DNA of 64,000 bases, from positions 310,001 to 374,000 of the forward strand of contig NZ_CANNGG010000002.1 in the NCBI RefSeq assembly GCF_947504135.1. The letters are read 5' to 3'. Origin of the DNA: an uncultured Tenacibaculum sp. Its GTDB lineage: Bacteria; Bacteroidota; Bacteroidia; Flavobacteriales; Flavobacteriaceae. Shown in pieces: positions 24,688-33,554 of the stretch (position 1 is the first letter of the stretch; each line of letters begins with the position of its first letter). The translations under genes were made by a program, and so were the position numbers. The notes under the pieces were generated by a model that saw only the letters and a program-made list of their open reading frames with translations, did not search any database and was not told where the DNA came from.

Positions 24688-25464
24688 TTATAAACTATCA
24701 AAGTCACTTAAATTCTGTTCTATGATATTGGCTCCTTTTTGTAAAATTTGAATATAACTTGTTACATTCTCCATTTTAAATCTACTTGAAGGTCCAGAAG
24801 CACTGACTCCAGCAATTACTTTTCCTTTTTTGTTATAGATAGGAATGGCAATACAAACCAACCCCAATTCTGATTCCTCAATATCTAATGCAAATTTTTG
24901 CTGTTGAATTTGTGCTAATTCCTTTTTGAATTTTGAAACTGAGGTGATGGTGTTTTTTGTAAACGACTGTAATGTGGTTGAGCTTAGAAACACTTCTTGA
25001 TTTTCTAAAGAAGAAAAAGCTAAGAGTAGTTTTCCAATCGCGCTTCCGTTAACAGGAGCGTAAGAACCGATAGAAGTACTTATTTTAAGTCCTTGTAAAC
25101 TATCGGCTTTATTGATATGAAATACTTGTTGCTCTTTTAAAATACCCAATAAAACAGTTTCTTGAATTTCTAAAGCTACCTTCTGTATAGGTTCATTAGT
25201 TAAATTTCTTAGTGATTTATAGATTGAAACACGATTGCCTAATTCAAACAACTTACTGCCCAGTTGGTATTTCTCATTATCATTCTGTTGTACAACATTC
25301 AACGAAACTAAAGTACTTAGTAATCGGTATACGGTACTTTTGTTATGGCCTGTTTTAGTAGCTAATTCTCTAACGCCCCATTCTTTTTTATCATTGGTAA
25401 AAGCATCTAAAACAGTAAATGCTTTGATGATTGATTGATTTAAACTTTTGGAATCGAGCTTCAT
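24688..25464 (-). CDS. IclR family transcriptional regulator
   Basis: This 258-residue protein has an N-terminal winged HTH (residues 10-65: IKAFTVLDAFTNDKKEWGVRELATKTGHNKSTVYRLLSTL in family terms). The C-terminal IclR effector domain has GSYAPVNGSAIGKLLLAFSS and the conserved ELGLVCIAIPIYNKKGKVIAGVSASGP. IclR proteins regulate catabolic operons in response to aromatic or carboxylic effectors. It is divergent from the kynurenine cluster, so it most likely controls that cluster. A perfect palindrome in the shared intergenic region (25510-25526) is the best operator candidate. Confidence 0.92.
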   Translation of the reverse strand: MKLDSKSLNQSIIKAFTVLDAFTNDKKEWGVRELATKTGHNKSTVYRLLSTLVSLNVVQQNDNEKYQLGSKLFELGNRVSIYKSLRNLTNEPIQKVALEIQETVLLGILKEQQVFHINKADSLQGLKISTSIGSYAPVNGSAIGKLLLAFSSLENQEVFLSSTTLQSFTKNTITSVSKFKKELAQIQQQKFALDIEESELGLVCIAIPIYNKKGKVIAGVSASGPSSRFKMENVTSYIQILQKGANIIEQNLSDFDSL

Positions 25465-25509
25465 TTTTTTAGAAAATTATTGACTAATATAATAAAATTA
25501 TGTAGATTT

Positions 25510-25526
25510 ATAAAACGCCGTTTTAT
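25510..25526. promoter_or_regulatory. Candidate IclR operator palindrome
   Basis: ATAAAACG-C-CGTTTTAT is a perfect inverted repeat with 8-bp arms around one base. It lies between iclR and kynU, about 45 bases upstream of the kynU -7 box. Its position and symmetry suit a dimeric regulator. Confidence 0.6.
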
Positions 25527-25566
25527 TATATGAAACACTTTAGTTTTTTATTTAGAATCAAAAATG

Positions 25567-25577
25567 AAGTATCTTTA
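25567..25577 (+). promoter_or_regulatory. Candidate kynU promoter (-7 region)
   Basis: AAGTATCTTTA includes TATCTTTA, one base off TAnnTTTG. The same 11-mer recurs at 31843 before the dioxygenase gene. Transcription from here would start about 25580-25585 and support the kynU start at 25613. Confidence 0.5.
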
Positions 25578-25612
25578 GTGTTTTGAAATGGTTTTTAGAA
25601 ATAAAGATAAGT

Positions 25613-26872
25613 ATGTATAAACCAACATTCGATTACGCACAACAACAAGATAAAGAAGATAAATTAGCTCATTTAAGAGCGCAATTTCATATTCCAAAAG
25701 ACAAGGATGGAAACGACTGGTTGTATTTTACAGGAAACTCTCTTGGGTTGCAACCAAAACAAACACAACAATACATTCAACAAGAATTAGACGATTGGGC
25801 AAAATATGGAGTAGAAGGGCATTTTGAAGCTCGAAACCCATGGATGCCATATCACGAATTTTTGACAAATTCGATGGCGAAAATAGTGGGAGCTAAACCA
25901 TTAGAAGTGGTAGTGATGAATACGCTAACGACCAATTTACACTTGTTAATGGTGTCGTTTTACCAACCGACTAAAACAAAGTATAAAATTGTTATAGAAA
26001 GTGACGCTTTTCCTTCAGATAGATACGCGGTGCAATCGCAATTAAAATTCCATGGATTTGATACGGAAGAAGGATTGATAGAATGGAAACCTCGTGAAGG
26101 AGAAGAATTATTACGTATTGAAGATTTAGAGAAAATAGTAGATGAGCAAGGTGATGAAATAGCCTTGTTATTGATTGGAGGAGTGAACTATTATACAGGA
26201 CAGTATTTAGATATCAAACGTATTGCAGAAATAGGACACGCAAAAAACTGTATGGTAGGGATTGACTTAGCACACGGTGCGGGAAATATTTCTCCAGAGT
26301 TACATGATAGCGGAGTTGATTTCGCGGCTTGGTGTACCTATAAGTATCTAAACTCAGGTCCAGGAAGTTTAGGAGGCCTATTTGTACATGAAAAACATGC
26401 ACACAATAAAGACTTACCGCGTTTTGCAGGATGGTGGAACCATAACAAAGAAACTCGTTTTAACATGCGTCAACCCTTTGATGTAATACCAGGAGCAGAA
26501 GGTTGGCAGTTATCAAATCCTCCTATTTTATCGATGGCAGCAATTAGAGCTTCATTAGATATGTTTGAAGAGGTAGGAATGGAAGCGTTAAGAGCTAAAT
26601 CGGAAAAATTAACGGGCTATTTTGAATATCTAATTAACCAGATTGATACCGATAGAATTAAAATAATTACGCCATCGAATCCGAAAGAAAGAGGTTGTCA
26701 ATTATCTATCCAAGTAAAGAATGCAGACAAAAGTTTACACAAAAAACTAACCGAAAATAATATTATAACCGACTGGAGAGAACCTGATGTAATTCGTTGT
26801 GCACCGGTGCCAATGTATAACAGTTTTGAAGATGTATACAGAATGGTTGAAATTTTAAAAACCTTATTGTAA
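25613..26872 (+). CDS. kynU: Kynureninase
   Basis: The protein has 419 residues from the ATG at 25613 (MYKPTFDYAQ); the track adds ten residues that overlap the promoter. It is a fold-type I PLP enzyme that cleaves (3-hydroxy)kynurenine to (3-hydroxy)anthranilate and alanine. Seen are LYFTGNSLGLQPKQ, the cofactor Asp/His region GIDLAHGAGN, the PLP-lysine motif WCTYKYLNSGPG and RFAGWWNH. It is the first gene of the catabolic cluster, 4 bases before kmo, and divergent from iclR. Confidence 0.96.
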   Translation: MYKPTFDYAQQQDKEDKLAHLRAQFHIPKDKDGNDWLYFTGNSLGLQPKQTQQYIQQELDDWAKYGVEGHFEARNPWMPYHEFLTNSMAKIVGAKPLEVVVMNTLTTNLHLLMVSFYQPTKTKYKIVIESDAFPSDRYAVQSQLKFHGFDTEEGLIEWKPREGEELLRIEDLEKIVDEQGDEIALLLIGGVNYYTGQYLDIKRIAEIGHAKNCMVGIDLAHGAGNISPELHDSGVDFAAWCTYKYLNSGPGSLGGLFVHEKHAHNKDLPRFAGWWNHNKETRFNMRQPFDVIPGAEGWQLSNPPILSMAAIRASLDMFEEVGMEALRAKSEKLTGYFEYLINQIDTDRIKIITPSNPKERGCQLSIQVKNADKSLHKKLTENNIITDWREPDVIRCAPVPMYNSFEDVYRMVEILKTLL

Positions 26873-26876
26873 AAAA

Positions 26877-28271
26877 ATGAGTAAAAAAGACAACATAGTA
26901 ATTATAGGTGCTGGTTTATGCGGAAGTTTATTGGCACTTTGTTTAGCCCAAAGAGGATATAAAGTAGCAATGTATGAAAGTCGTCCAGATTTACGAGTTA
27001 CCGATATTTCAGCAGGACGTTCTATCAATTTAGCATTATCTGATCGTGGTTTTAAAGCACTTCGTTTATGTGGTGTAGAAGAAAAAGCGCGTGAAATTTG
27101 TATTCCGATGTACGGACGTTTAATGCACGATAGAGAAGGGAATACGTTTGCTTCTAATTATTCAGGTAGAGAAGGAGAATATATCAATTCTATTTCGAGA
27201 GGAGACTTAAACGGAATCTTATTAAACGAAGCGGAAGCACACGAAAATGTAAGCATTCATTTTAATACAGAATGTACTTCGGTTGATATTGAAAATACGG
27301 TAGCGCATTTTAAAAACTACAATACGAAGGAAGAGTTTTCAGTAGATGGAGATGTGATTTTTGGAACAGATGGTGCAGGGTCTGCATTGAGGAAAAGCTA
27401 CTATTTAGAAAGAAAATTCTTGTTTAGCTATTCGCAGAATTTCTTGACACATGGATATAAAGAATTAGAAATTCCTGCAGACAAGTTAGGGAAACACCAA
27501 ATAAGTAAAGATCATTTGCATATTTGGCCTCGTGGAGAGTACATGTTAATTGCATTGCCGAACTTAGATGGAAGCTTTACGGTAACCTTGTTTTTAAGTT
27601 TTGATGAAGGGAAATACAATTTCAATAACTTAACTTCCGAAGAAAAGATAACTGAGTTTTTTGAAAAAGAATTTTCAGATGCCTTAGCTTTGATACCAAG
27701 TATTAAAGATGAGTTTTTGAACAATCCAACAGGAGCTTTAGGAACGGTAAAATGTTCTCCTTGGCATTATCAAAATAAAACCTTGTTAATGGGAGATGCG
27801 GCACATGCGATAGTTCCGTTTTATGGACAAGGAATGAATGCTTCGTTTGAAGATGTAACCGTATTTGATGCGATTCTAGATGCACACGAAGGAGATTGGC
27901 AAGCTACTTTTAAGGCTTATGAAAAAGCACGTAAAGAAGATACCGATGCAATTGCTGATTTAGCTATCGATAATTTTTACGAAATGCGTGATCATGTAGC
28001 AAATCCATTATTTAAACAAAAAAGAAAGTTAGAAATGGATTTAGAAAAGACGTTTCCAACAGAATATTTTTCAAAGTATTCTATGGTAACTTTTAATGAA
28101 GAGATTCCGTATGCAGAAGCGATGAAAAAAGGACGTGCGCAAGATAAAGCTCTGTTAAATATGGTAGCTCATCATGATTTGGATACAATTACCGATCTGA
28201 ATGAAGTGTTAAAAAAGGTGCAAGAAGAAACCAATGAGATTTTAGAAGAGGATAAAATAGCGGGATTATAA
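26877..28271 (+). CDS. kmo: Kynurenine 3-monooxygenase
   Basis: This 464-residue flavoprotein hydroxylase makes 3-hydroxykynurenine using NADPH and oxygen. It has the N-terminal FAD Rossmann motif IIGAGLCGSLLALCLAQRG, the GRSINLALSDRG motif typical of KMO, and the second FAD motif LMGDAAHAIVPFYGQGMN. A C-terminal amphipathic helix region follows. It lies 4 bases after kynU and ends directly at the DUF1697 start. Family length is normal. Confidence 0.96.
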   Translation: MSKKDNIVIIGAGLCGSLLALCLAQRGYKVAMYESRPDLRVTDISAGRSINLALSDRGFKALRLCGVEEKAREICIPMYGRLMHDREGNTFASNYSGREGEYINSISRGDLNGILLNEAEAHENVSIHFNTECTSVDIENTVAHFKNYNTKEEFSVDGDVIFGTDGAGSALRKSYYLERKFLFSYSQNFLTHGYKELEIPADKLGKHQISKDHLHIWPRGEYMLIALPNLDGSFTVTLFLSFDEGKYNFNNLTSEEKITEFFEKEFSDALALIPSIKDEFLNNPTGALGTVKCSPWHYQNKTLLMGDAAHAIVPFYGQGMNASFEDVTVFDAILDAHEGDWQATFKAYEKARKEDTDAIADLAIDNFYEMRDHVANPLFKQKRKLEMDLEKTFPTEYFSKYSMVTFNEEIPYAEAMKKGRAQDKALLNMVAHHDLDTITDLNEVLKKVQEETNEILEEDKIAGL

Positions 28272-28793
28272 ATGAATAGATATATAATATTACTAAGAGG
28301 AATCAATGTCTCGGGAAAAAATAAACTTCCGATGGCTGAATTACGAGAAATGTTGAATGAATTAGGGTTTCAAAATGTACAGACCTATATTCAAAGTGGT
28401 AATATTATTTTAGATTCTGAAGAAACAAAAGAGATCGTTTGTCTGAAAATTAAAGAAGCGATTGCTGCTAAATATGGATATGATGTACTTGTATTGGCTA
28501 GAACTCCAGAGGAATGGAAAAGTACACTAGAAAACTACCCTTTTTCACAAGAAAATGAAAAAATAGTAGCTTTTACTTTTTTAGATAGAGTAACTAAAGA
28601 ATCAGTTATTGAAGTTAATGGAATTAACGAAGACAAATATAAAATAGTTGATGATGTGGTGTATTTGTATTGTCCGTCTAGTTTTGGAAAAACTAAACTG
28701 ACAAACAGTGTAATAGAAAAGAAGTTGAAGGCAACAGCAACCACACGCAATTTAAAAACAACGATAAAACTATTAGAATTAGCAACTACCTAA
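28272..28793 (+). CDS. DUF1697 family protein
   Basis: This 173-residue protein has the clear DUF1697 opening YIILLRGINVSGKNKLPMAE and the block GFQNVQTYIQSGNIILDS. It ends with the typical LTNSVIEKKLKATATTRNLKT. The family is widespread and uncharacterised. It starts on the base after the kmo stop and so is cotranscribed with kynU-kmo. It is not a known part of kynurenine degradation; it may be a passenger. A dispersed repeat separates it from the RidA gene. Confidence 0.93.
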   Translation: MNRYIILLRGINVSGKNKLPMAELREMLNELGFQNVQTYIQSGNIILDSEETKEIVCLKIKEAIAAKYGYDVLVLARTPEEWKSTLENYPFSQENEKIVAFTFLDRVTKESVIEVNGINEDKYKIVDDVVYLYCPSSFGKTKLTNSVIEKKLKATATTRNLKTTIKLLELATT

Positions 28794-28803
28794 TAAAACA
28801 GAA

Positions 28804-28873
28804 CGTCATTCCGAGTGTAGCGAAGGAATCTCTTGATAAAAGAATACTTCAACTTTTAAAAGTTTCGCAATGA
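28804..28873. repeat. Dispersed intergenic repeat, copy 4
   Basis: Begins CGTCATTCCGAGTGTAGCG and contains AAGGAATCTC. It ends TTTCGCAATGATG. It fills the gap between the DUF1697 and RidA genes inside the kynurenine cluster, so cluster transcripts would carry it. Confidence 0.72.
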
Positions 28874-28890
28874 TGATTAAAAACAAAAAT

Positions 28891-29304
28891 ATGGACAGTA
28901 AAGTAATCAAAGGAAAAGCAATACCAAGAGGAAAGTTTCCGCATGTAAAACAAGTAGGAAATTTTATTTATGTATCTGGAACCAGTTCACGTAGACCTGA
29001 TAATTCTTTTGAAGGTGTCGCCGTAGATAAATTTGGAACGACCAACTTAGATATTAAAAAGCAAACCCGAGCGGTAATAGAAAACATTCGTGATATTTTA
29101 AATGAAGTTGGAGCTGATTTATCTGATATTGTAGATGTAACTTCATTCTTGGTGAATATGAATGATTTTGGAGGCTATAATGAAGTATATGCTGAATATT
29201 TTGATTATAACGGACCAACTAGAACAACAGTAGCTGTACATCAATTACCACATCCTCATTTATTGATTGAAATTAAAGTGGTGGCGTATAAGAAGCAAGA
29301 GTAA
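28891..29304 (+). CDS. RidA-family protein, probable 2-aminomuconate deaminase
   Basis: The protein has 137 residues from MDSKVIKG (28891); the track start adds seven residues that fall partly in the repeat. It is a YjgF/RidA trimer-type fold: [40 protein letters not shown], and the active-site Arg region GPTRTTVAV. General RidA hydrolyses reactive enamines. In this cluster, with the semialdehyde dehydrogenase and ACMS decarboxylase, it most likely deaminates 2-aminomuconate to 4-oxalocrotonate. The substrate is inferred from context. Confidence 0.85.
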   Translation: MDSKVIKGKAIPRGKFPHVKQVGNFIYVSGTSSRRPDNSFEGVAVDKFGTTNLDIKKQTRAVIENIRDILNEVGADLSDIVDVTSFLVNMNDFGGYNEVYAEYFDYNGPTRTTVAVHQLPHPHLLIEIKVVAYKKQE

Positions 29305-29370
29305 AGACACTAGAACCAAGACAAAAGAAGTCTCTTTTCTTTTCTCTTTTTTCTTTAATCTGTGAATGAA

Positions 29371-30813
29371 ATGAACATTAAAAACTACATAAACGGAGAA
29401 CTGGTAGCACCAGTAGCAGGTAATTACATTGATAATTATAATCCATCTATTGGAGAAGTGTATGGACAAATTCCTAATTCAACTAAGGAAGATGTAGCGT
29501 TAGCATATGAAGCAGCAAAGGAAGCTTTTCCTGCTTGGTCGAATACTACATTAAATGAACGTAGAGATATTCTTTCTAAAATAGCACAATTAATTCAACA
29601 GAGGTTACCTGAATTGGCAGAAGCAGAGGCAAAGGATAATGGAAAGCCATTAAGTTTAGCTACAGCGATTGATATTCCGAGAGCATCATCTAATTTTCAA
29701 TACTTTGCAGATGCAGTTACGCAGTTTTCATCTGAAGCTCATGAAAGTGTAGGCTTAGGAGCGATGAATTTTACGTTACGTCAGCCTATTGGAGTAGTAG
29801 GATGTATCTCACCTTGGAATTTACCTCTTTATCTATTCACTTGGAAGATTGCTCCGGCCATAGCTGCAGGAAACTGTGTGGTAGCAAAACCTAGTGAAGT
29901 AACACCAATGACAGCCTATTTATTAGGTGAAATTTGTAATAAAGCAGGTTTGCCTAAAGGGGTATTAAACATAGTTCATGGATTAGGAACCACCACAGGA
30001 CAAGCCATAATTGAACATCCAGATATTAAAGCGATTTCATTTACAGGAGGAACCGCCACAGGAGCACATATAGCTCGTACAGCAGCACCAATGTTTAAGA
30101 AATTGTCTTTGGAGTTAGGAGGTAAAAATCCAAACATCATTTTTGCTGATTGTGATTATGATAAGATGTTAGATACCACGGTTCGTTCTTCATTTGCCAA
30201 TCAAGGGCAGATTTGTTTGTGTGGAAGTAGAATTTTTATAGAAGAAAGTATCTACGAACAATTCAAAAAAGATTTTGTTCAGAAAGTATCAGAACTAAAA
30301 ATAGGAAATCCTTTTGATGAGGATACTAATGTTGGAGCCTTGGTATCGAAACCACATTTAGAAAAGGTAAAATCATACATAGATATTGCAGAACAAGAAG
30401 GAGGTAAGATTCTATATGGAGGTGACAGAGTCACTGTCAAGAATTGTGAAAACGGTTACTATTTACAACCGACGATTATTGAAGTTTCAAGTAACAAGTG
30501 TAGGTTAAATCAAGAAGAGATTTTTGGGCCTGTAGTTACTTTAATGTCTTTTAAAACAGAAGAAGAAGCTTTACAGTTAGCTAATGACGTGGTATATGGA
30601 CTATCATCAACATTGTGGACAAACAACTTGACAAGAACCATGCGTATGTCTAAAGAATTACATACAGGAATCGTTTGGGTAAACACTTGGTTGTTACGTG
30701 ATTTAAGAACTCCTTTTGGAGGTCAAAAAGCGAGTGGAGTAGGACGTGAAGGTGGTTTTGAAGCTTTACGCTTTTTTACAGAACCCAAAAATGTATGTAT
30801 AAAATATGAATAG
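29371..30813 (+). CDS. 2-aminomuconic semialdehyde dehydrogenase (ALDH family)
   Basis: The protein has 480 residues from MNIKNYINGEL (29371). It is an NAD-dependent aldehyde dehydrogenase: CISPWNLPLYLFTWKIAPA, KPSEVTPMTA, the catalytic Glu in LELGGKNPNIIF, the nucleophile Cys in NQGQICLCGSRI, and QEEIFGPVV. The subfamily pattern (WNLPLYL, QICLCGSR) is that of 2-hydroxymuconic/2-aminomuconic semialdehyde dehydrogenases. In this cluster it would oxidise 2-aminomuconate semialdehyde. It overlaps the following small gene by 8 bases. Confidence 0.92.
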   Translation: MNIKNYINGELVAPVAGNYIDNYNPSIGEVYGQIPNSTKEDVALAYEAAKEAFPAWSNTTLNERRDILSKIAQLIQQRLPELAEAEAKDNGKPLSLATAIDIPRASSNFQYFADAVTQFSSEAHESVGLGAMNFTLRQPIGVVGCISPWNLPLYLFTWKIAPAIAAGNCVVAKPSEVTPMTAYLLGEICNKAGLPKGVLNIVHGLGTTTGQAIIEHPDIKAISFTGGTATGAHIARTAAPMFKKLSLELGGKNPNIIFADCDYDKMLDTTVRSSFANQGQICLCGSRIFIEESIYEQFKKDFVQKVSELKIGNPFDEDTNVGALVSKPHLEKVKSYIDIAEQEGGKILYGGDRVTVKNCENGYYLQPTIIEVSSNKCRLNQEEIFGPVVTLMSFKTEEEALQLANDVVYGLSSTLWTNNLTRTMRMSKELHTGIVWVNTWLLRDLRTPFGGQKASGVGREGGFEALRFFTEPKNVCIKYE

Positions 30814-31024
30814 GGAAATAAAGGAAAAAATAATAGCTATTTGTGAAGAGAAGATTGCTAAAAAAGGAGAAAATGTAGGGCTTTCGTTTTATGTGTTTTT
30901 CAAAAATAAAAATGACAATCCGAAAGTACTGATGGAAGTGGCTACTTGGTGGATTCAGACACACCAATTAGATCATTTTGAGAAAGCGGTTAAGATTAAA
31001 CAAATGATTCAGAATAACGAATAA
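30806..31024 (+). CDS. 72-residue protein in kynurenine cluster
   Basis: The start overlaps the dehydrogenase by 8 bases and the stop is 1 base before the SDR gene, a strong sign of translational coupling. The protein is helical and charged: NREIKEKIIAICEEKIAKKG, then a strand LSFYVFFKNK, then VLMEVATWWIQTHQLDHFEKAVKIKQM. No signal peptide or known motif is visible. I do not recognise a family. It may stabilise or regulate a cluster enzyme. Confidence 0.75.
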   Translation: MNREIKEKIIAICEEKIAKKGENVGLSFYVFFKNKNDNPKVLMEVATWWIQTHQLDHFEKAVKIKQMIQNNE

Positions 31025-31025
31025 A

Positions 31026-31802
31026 ATGAATTTAGATATACAACATAAAAACGCCTTGGTATGTGGTAGTACTCAGGGAATAGGAAAAGCGGCAGCAATA
31101 CAATTAGCCGAAGAAGGAGTAAATGTGACCTTAGTAGCTCGTAGTGAAGATAAATTAAAATCTGTGTTGGCAGAGTTACCTAATACTAACCAAAATCACG
31201 GGTATTTAGTTGCTGATTTCACCAATCCAGCAGATTTAAAAGAGAAGTTAGAGGCAACAAATTTACAGTTTCATATTTTGGTGAATAATACAGGAGGTCC
31301 AGCAGGAGGTCCAGTATTTAATGCCAAGTTAGAAGAGTTTGAACGTGCTTTTACCATGCATTTAAAATGCAATCATGTGTTGGTGCAAGCAGTAGTACCG
31401 TTTATGAAAGAGGAAGGTTATGGTAGAGTAATTAATGTGATCTCTACATCAGTTAAACAACCGTTAGATGGTTTAGGAGTTTCAAATACCATACGTGGCG
31501 CAGTTGCCAATTGGAGTAAAACATTAGCGAATGAGTTAGGACAATTCGGAATTACTGTAAATAATATATTACCTGGGGCAACTGCTACAGAACGTTTGAC
31601 AGAAATTATCAATAATAAAGCTGTAAAAACAGGTAAAACTGTTGAAGAAGTTGCAGAAATGATGAAGAACGCATCACCAGCAAAGCGTTTTGCAAAACCA
31701 GAGGAGGTGGCCAATGCGATTGTGTTTTTAGCAAGTGAAAGAGCAAGTTTTATCAACGGAATTAATGTCCCTGTTGATGGAGGAAGAACAAAATCTTTAT
31801 AA
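31026..31802 (+). CDS. Short-chain dehydrogenase/reductase
   Basis: This 258-residue classical SDR has the cofactor motif CGSTQGIGKAAA with the following VTLVARSEDKL, which suggests NADP preference from the Arg. It also has VNNTGG (variant NNAG) and C-terminal NGINVPVDGGRTKSL. The catalytic region is unusual: in the usual S...YxxxK place it reads VISTSVKQPLDGLGVSNTIR, with no YxxxK. That variant (Ser then Leu-Gly-Val-Ser-Asn) occurs in a group of SDRs of aromatic catabolism clusters. Its reaction in kynurenine degradation is not known. Confidence 0.82.
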   Translation: MNLDIQHKNALVCGSTQGIGKAAAIQLAEEGVNVTLVARSEDKLKSVLAELPNTNQNHGYLVADFTNPADLKEKLEATNLQFHILVNNTGGPAGGPVFNAKLEEFERAFTMHLKCNHVLVQAVVPFMKEEGYGRVINVISTSVKQPLDGLGVSNTIRGAVANWSKTLANELGQFGITVNNILPGATATERLTEIINNKAVKTGKTVEEVAEMMKNASPAKRFAKPEEVANAIVFLASERASFINGINVPVDGGRTKSL

Positions 31803-31824
31803 AAGAGATCAAAAATAAAGACTT

Positions 31825-31853
31825 TTTGAAATAAGACTATTTAAGTATCTTTA
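31825..31853 (+). promoter_or_regulatory. Candidate internal promoter before 3-hydroxyanthranilate dioxygenase
   Basis: TTTG (31825-31828) in a TTTTTG run, then 17 bases, then TATCTTTA (31846-31853). The -7 segment AAGTATCTTTA is identical to that before kynU. It lies in a 97-base gap, the largest within the cluster. Confidence 0.5.
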
Positions 31854-31899
31854 AAACAATCTTAACTCTTGTGTTTAAAAGTCTAAAAATCTAAATAAA

Positions 31900-32427
31900 A
31901 TGAGCAAGTTAGTACAACCTTTAAATTTTAAAAAGTGGATTGATGAAAATCGTCATTTATTAAAACCACCAGTTGGAAATAAACAAGTTTGGGATAATGG
32001 GGAGTATATCGTAATGGTTGTTGGAGGACCTAACAATCGTAAAGATTATCACTACAATGAAACTCCAGAATTTTTCTATCAGTTAGAAGGAGATATGGTA
32101 CTGAAAATTATTGATGATAAGGGTGATATGATTGATGTTGAAATTAATGAAGGAGATATTTATTTGTTACCAGGGAAGGTGCCACACTCACCACAACGTA
32201 AAGCGAATACAGTAGGTTTAGTTATTGAATATCCACGTGATGAAGGAATGATGGATGCCTTGGAATGGTATTGTGAAAATTGTGGACATCAATTATACCG
32301 AGAAGAATTTGCTTTAGATAATATTGAAACTGATATGCCAATAATTTTTGATAAGTACTATTCTGACAAAGAGAAATGTACTTGTGATAAATGTGGTACT
32401 GTGATGGAAGCACCAAACAAAGCATAA
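31900..32427 (+). CDS. 3-hydroxyanthranilate 3,4-dioxygenase
   Basis: This 175-residue cupin opens the ring of 3-hydroxyanthranilate to 2-amino-3-carboxymuconate semialdehyde. Iron ligands and substrate residues are in YHYNETPEFFYQLEGDMVLK and PGKVPHSPQR. The C-terminal bacterial-type second iron site is intact: CENCGH near residue 125 and CTCDKCG near 165 give four Cys in two CxxC pairs. Length equals that of the characterised bacterial enzymes. It lies 20 bases before the decarboxylase gene. Confidence 0.95.
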   Translation: MSKLVQPLNFKKWIDENRHLLKPPVGNKQVWDNGEYIVMVVGGPNNRKDYHYNETPEFFYQLEGDMVLKIIDDKGDMIDVEINEGDIYLLPGKVPHSPQRKANTVGLVIEYPRDEGMMDALEWYCENCGHQLYREEFALDNIETDMPIIFDKYYSDKEKCTCDKCGTVMEAPNKA

Positions 32428-32447
32428 ATTTTGCAATAGAAACTAAA

Positions 32448-33533
32448 ATGAAAAAACGCAAATTAAGAATAAACGGACATTCGCATTTATTGCCTTATCC
32501 AGAGCAAATTCCGCAGTTTATGAAAGACAAAGGAATTTTTTGGGTAGATAAGGATAGAAAATTCATGCTACAAAAAGACTGGAGTCGTCCCGTGACGGAT
32601 TCTAGTTTCTTTTTAGATGAAAAACTAGCTTGGATGGAGCATTTTAAAATAGACCATGCGGTTGTTTTAAATCTGTCTCAATTGTATGGGAATGGACTTC
32701 GTTTAGAAGAAATGAAGCAAGCGTTACGTTTTCAAAATGATTTTAATGCGCGTGTACAACATGAAAATCCGTCGAAATTCACAACAGGTTTTGTAGTACA
32801 TCCAGGGTTTGTTCGTGGAGCTTTATGGGAGATAGAGCGATGTGTTGAGGTGTTAGGGATGCGTTTGCTGTGCTTACCAACACACTATATGGATACCATT
32901 GGTACTTGGCGTTGTATTTTTGATGAAGAAAACGAACCTATTTTTGAGCTAGCAGATAAGTATAATTTAGCAGTTGAAATTCATCCGTATGATGGAGAGA
33001 AGTTCATCAAACTACAAAATACAAGTTGGCGTTTCCACCTAATTTGGATGCTGGCGCAGTGTGCAGATGCATACCATTTTTTAACCTTAAATGGATATTA
33101 TGAAAAATATCCTAATATGCGAGTGTGTTTTGCTCATGGAGGTCAGTTAGCACAAATGAACCTAGGACGTCGTATACAAGGTTTTGATGGAAGACCAGAT
33201 TTGTTTGAAGGTAAAACTCACCCTAGAAAAGCGGTGGGGCACAAAAACATTTTCTTTGACACATTAGTCCATGATACCGGTTCGTTAGATTTACTGATTA
33301 AAAATCAAGGTTCTAAGCAAGTGTTAATAGGATTAGATGATCCATATCCGTTAGGAGAGATGGAGAGTGAAATTCAATCGTCATATCCAGGGAAAATTTT
33401 AGATTTAGCTATTGATAGAAATATTATCACAGAAACAGAGCGTGATGAGATGTGGGAGGGTAATGTATTACAGTGGTTATTCGGAGATGATGAAAAAGCA
33501 AAAAGAGATTTAGTATCTAAAATTCTTAAATAG
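32448..33533 (+). CDS. 2-amino-3-carboxymuconate-6-semialdehyde decarboxylase
   Basis: The protein has 361 residues from MKKRKLRINGHSH (32448); the track start lies inside the preceding dioxygenase gene. It is an amidohydrolase-fold enzyme that decarboxylates the dioxygenase product. Metal and catalytic residues are visible: NGHSHLLP (HxH), VEIHPYDGEKF, FAHGGQ and the Asp of LIGLDDPYPLGE. It diverts the pathway from quinolinate/NAD synthesis toward full degradation. It is the last gene of the cluster, followed by a strong terminator. Confidence 0.94.
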   Translation: MKKRKLRINGHSHLLPYPEQIPQFMKDKGIFWVDKDRKFMLQKDWSRPVTDSSFFLDEKLAWMEHFKIDHAVVLNLSQLYGNGLRLEEMKQALRFQNDFNARVQHENPSKFTTGFVVHPGFVRGALWEIERCVEVLGMRLLCLPTHYMDTIGTWRCIFDEENEPIFELADKYNLAVEIHPYDGEKFIKLQNTSWRFHLIWMLAQCADAYHFLTLNGYYEKYPNMRVCFAHGGQLAQMNLGRRIQGFDGRPDLFEGKTHPRKAVGHKNIFFDTLVHDTGSLDLLIKNQGSKQVLIGLDDPYPLGEMESEIQSSYPGKILDLAIDRNIITETERDEMWEGNVLQWLFGDDEKAKRDLVSKILK

Positions 33534-33554
33534 AAGAAGTAGATATAAATAAAC

